64,000 nucleotides of DNA from Sphaerospermopsis sp. SIO1G1 (GTDB lineage Bacteria; Cyanobacteriota; Cyanobacteriia; Cyanobacteriales; Nostocaceae), in contig JAAHFX010000015.1 of assembly GCA_010672785.1 (NCBI GenBank), forward strand, positions 1 to 64,000, read 5' to 3'. A program made the position numbers and the translations under genes. Positions 62,731 through 64,000 of this stretch are shown in pieces. Every line of letters begins with the position of its first letter. The first letter of the stretch is position 1. The notes beneath the pieces were generated by a model. It saw only the letters and a program-made list of their open reading frames with translations, was not told where the DNA came from and ran no database searches.

Positions 62731-63735
62731 ATGAGAAAACTGTATTTTTTACTGCCAGGAACATCCGGTAAATTTGCTTGTGGAGGTTTATGGGCAGAAT
62801 TAAAGACTGTCAAATTAGTTAAAAATATATGTAACGCAGAGGTTGTCACCTATCGTCAAAGGGAAAAAGATAAACCATTTTTAGATGACTTATTAAAAAA
62901 TGATCATCATCAAAATTTAGACGATGTCATATTTGTGATTAGCTGGGGATTTGATATTCCTAAATTAGCACCAAAATTACAAAAATATCATGTAATTTAT
63001 CATGCCCACAGTGCAGGTTATAAATTTAATCTTCCGGCTAGTATTCCTATTATCACAGTCAGTCGTAATACTCTAGGATATTGGGGACAAAAAGCACCAA
63101 ATAATTTAATTTATTATTTACCTAATCAAATATCTGATGATTTCCAAAATCAGCATTTAGAACGGGATATTGATGTTTTAGTTCAGGCGCGTAAATCTTC
63201 GGAATATTTACTCAAACAATTAACTCCCGCATTACGAAAAAAGTGCAACGTCTTTGTATTAGATTCTTATATTGAAGACTTAACCACATTATTTAACCGA
63301 GCTAAAGTTTACCTTTATGACTCGGCTGAATATTGGGCGCAACAGAATGTCAGTGAAGGTTTTGGTTTACAACCGATGGAGGCGTTAGCTTGTGGTTGTC
63401 AAGTATTTTCTAGTATGAATGGCGGACTTTCTGATTATTTAGATCCGGGATTTAACTGCTATAAAATTGCAGGTTATTCATTAGAATATGATGTACAACG
63501 TATTTTACAAACTTTAGAATCTTCTCAGGTTTTGACATTACCTCTGGAAAAGTTGGCAGAATATAGAACGGAAAATATTGTTGAAAAATTGAGAGTGATT
63601 TTAGATGATATAAATAATTTCTTTGATCATAAAAAGTCTCACCCGGCAAATATTCCAGAGTTAACGAAAATTAGATTAGCAAAATTAAATATACAAAGAA
63701 TTGCAGAGAAAATAAAACAGCGATACTTTCAATAG
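62731..63735 (+). CDS. GT4-like glycosyltransferase
   Basis: GT-B type glycosyltransferase of 334 residues. The start RKLYFLLPGTSGKFACGGLW is the N-terminal nucleotide-like fold; the donor-side signature is SEGFGLQPMEALACGCQVF, which contains E-x7-E. No membrane helix. The sugar and acceptor are unknown, and it is not linked to the heterocyst operon 40 kb away. The frame is open to TTG 62722, but ATG 62731 starts at the conserved fold and is chosen. Confidence 0.8.
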   Translation: MRKLYFLLPGTSGKFACGGLWAELKTVKLVKNICNAEVVTYRQREKDKPFLDDLLKNDHHQNLDDVIFVISWGFDIPKLAPKLQKYHVIYHAHSAGYKFNLPASIPIITVSRNTLGYWGQKAPNNLIYYLPNQISDDFQNQHLERDIDVLVQARKSSEYLLKQLTPALRKKCNVFVLDSYIEDLTTLFNRAKVYLYDSAEYWAQQNVSEGFGLQPMEALACGCQVFSSMNGGLSDYLDPGFNCYKIAGYSLEYDVQRILQTLESSQVLTLPLEKLAEYRTENIVEKLRVILDDINNFFDHKKSHPANIPELTKIRLAKLNIQRIAEKIKQRYFQ

Positions 63736-63790
63736 TTATGAACATAACCACATTCATGTAGAATTAATACAGATAAAATATGTAATCAAA

Positions 63791-64000
63791 GTGAAAACCG
63801 ATACAATTTTTTATAGCTTATTCCAAGAATTTCCCAGCATTTTCTTTGAATTAATTAACCAATCTCCCACAGAAGCAACAGCTTATGAATTTACATCTCG
63901 TGAAGTCAAACAACTAGCTTTTCGTTTAGATGGTTTATTTTTACCAACCACCAAAAATCTCCAAAAACCATTTTATTTAGTTGAAGTTCAATTCCAACCA
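63791..64000 (+). CDS. Rpn/DUF2887 family putative nuclease, 3' end outside window
   Basis: The first 70 codons of a protein beginning with GTG at 63791. The residues KTDTIFYSLFQEFPSIFFEL, then TSREVKQLAFRLDGLF and FYLVEVQFQP, match the start of cyanobacterial Rpn/DUF2887 proteins, which have a PD-(D/E)xK nuclease fold (Asp in RLDG, E-x-Q in VEVQF) and are related to recombination-promoting nucleases. The gene is cut by the end of the window, so length and integrity are unknown. Confidence 0.78.
   Translation, partial: MKTDTIFYSLFQEFPSIFFELINQSPTEATAYEFTSREVKQLAFRLDGLFLPTTKNLQKPFYLVEVQFQP

Overview
The window comes from a filamentous, heterocyst-forming cyanobacterium (order Nostocales, Anabaena/Dolichospermum/Nostoc type). 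It carries the heterocyst-glycolipid (hgl) polyketide island with its glycosyltransferase and exporter genes. The DNA is AT-rich, the HIP1 palindrome GCGATCGC recurs, and the gaps hold short tandem heptamers and small palindromic elements typical of these genomes. All names come from reading motifs and gene order; no database search was run.

Layout. 1-197: right end of an IS5-type insertion sequence. 305-1582: DHH phosphoesterase. 2179-13199 (minus): a chemotaxis-like phototaxis operon in the order pixG-H-I-J-L; its receptor has six GAF domains, five with a cysteine at the bilin-attachment position. 13.2-14.5 kb: decayed remains of a MoxR-type ATPase/vWA gene pair broken up by small repeats. 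14570-22328 (minus): a seven-gene operon hgdB-hgdC-hgdA-GT2-DUF2141-GT2-hglT that should glycosylate and export heterocyst glycolipid, ending in a clear intrinsic terminator. 22.3-24.1 kb: a long divergent control region with one perfect NtcA-type site. 24060-39490 (plus): the hgl synthase (KS-AT-ACP-ACP-half KR; KR-DH; KS; CLF-AT; PfaD-type enoyl reductase; ACP-thioester reductase). 39652-40455: an SDR where hetN is expected. 40561-41616: a cyanophycinase-like peptidase.

41.7-46.3 kb is an accessory insert. It holds a single large protein with three TIR+linker modules, a membrane helix and 13 almost identical WD40 repeats whose differences cluster at a few positions, resembling a rapidly diversifying immune or self/non-self receptor. 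Inverted copies of an interspersed repeat flank it.

46.3-64 kb is mostly housekeeping and conserved cyanobacterial genes: rpsO-pam68, aroF, a lipoprotein, a DUF1517 protein, a pentapeptide-repeat protein, tyrA, a 2TM protein, a Ser/Thr kinase-WD40 protein, a TPR protein, sfsA, a Uma2 nuclease, a PfkB sugar kinase, a PedR-like LuxR regulator, a DUF6391-like protein, a glycosyltransferase, and the start of an Rpn/DUF2887 protein cut by the window edge.

The most interesting items are the TIRx3-WD40 receptor, a helical motif shared between two different hgl synthase subunits, the KR domain split between two genes, a two-cysteine GAF domain in the phototaxis receptor, and a hetN-position SDR that lacks the RGSGR inhibitor motif. 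No tRNA, rRNA or CRISPR array was recognised.
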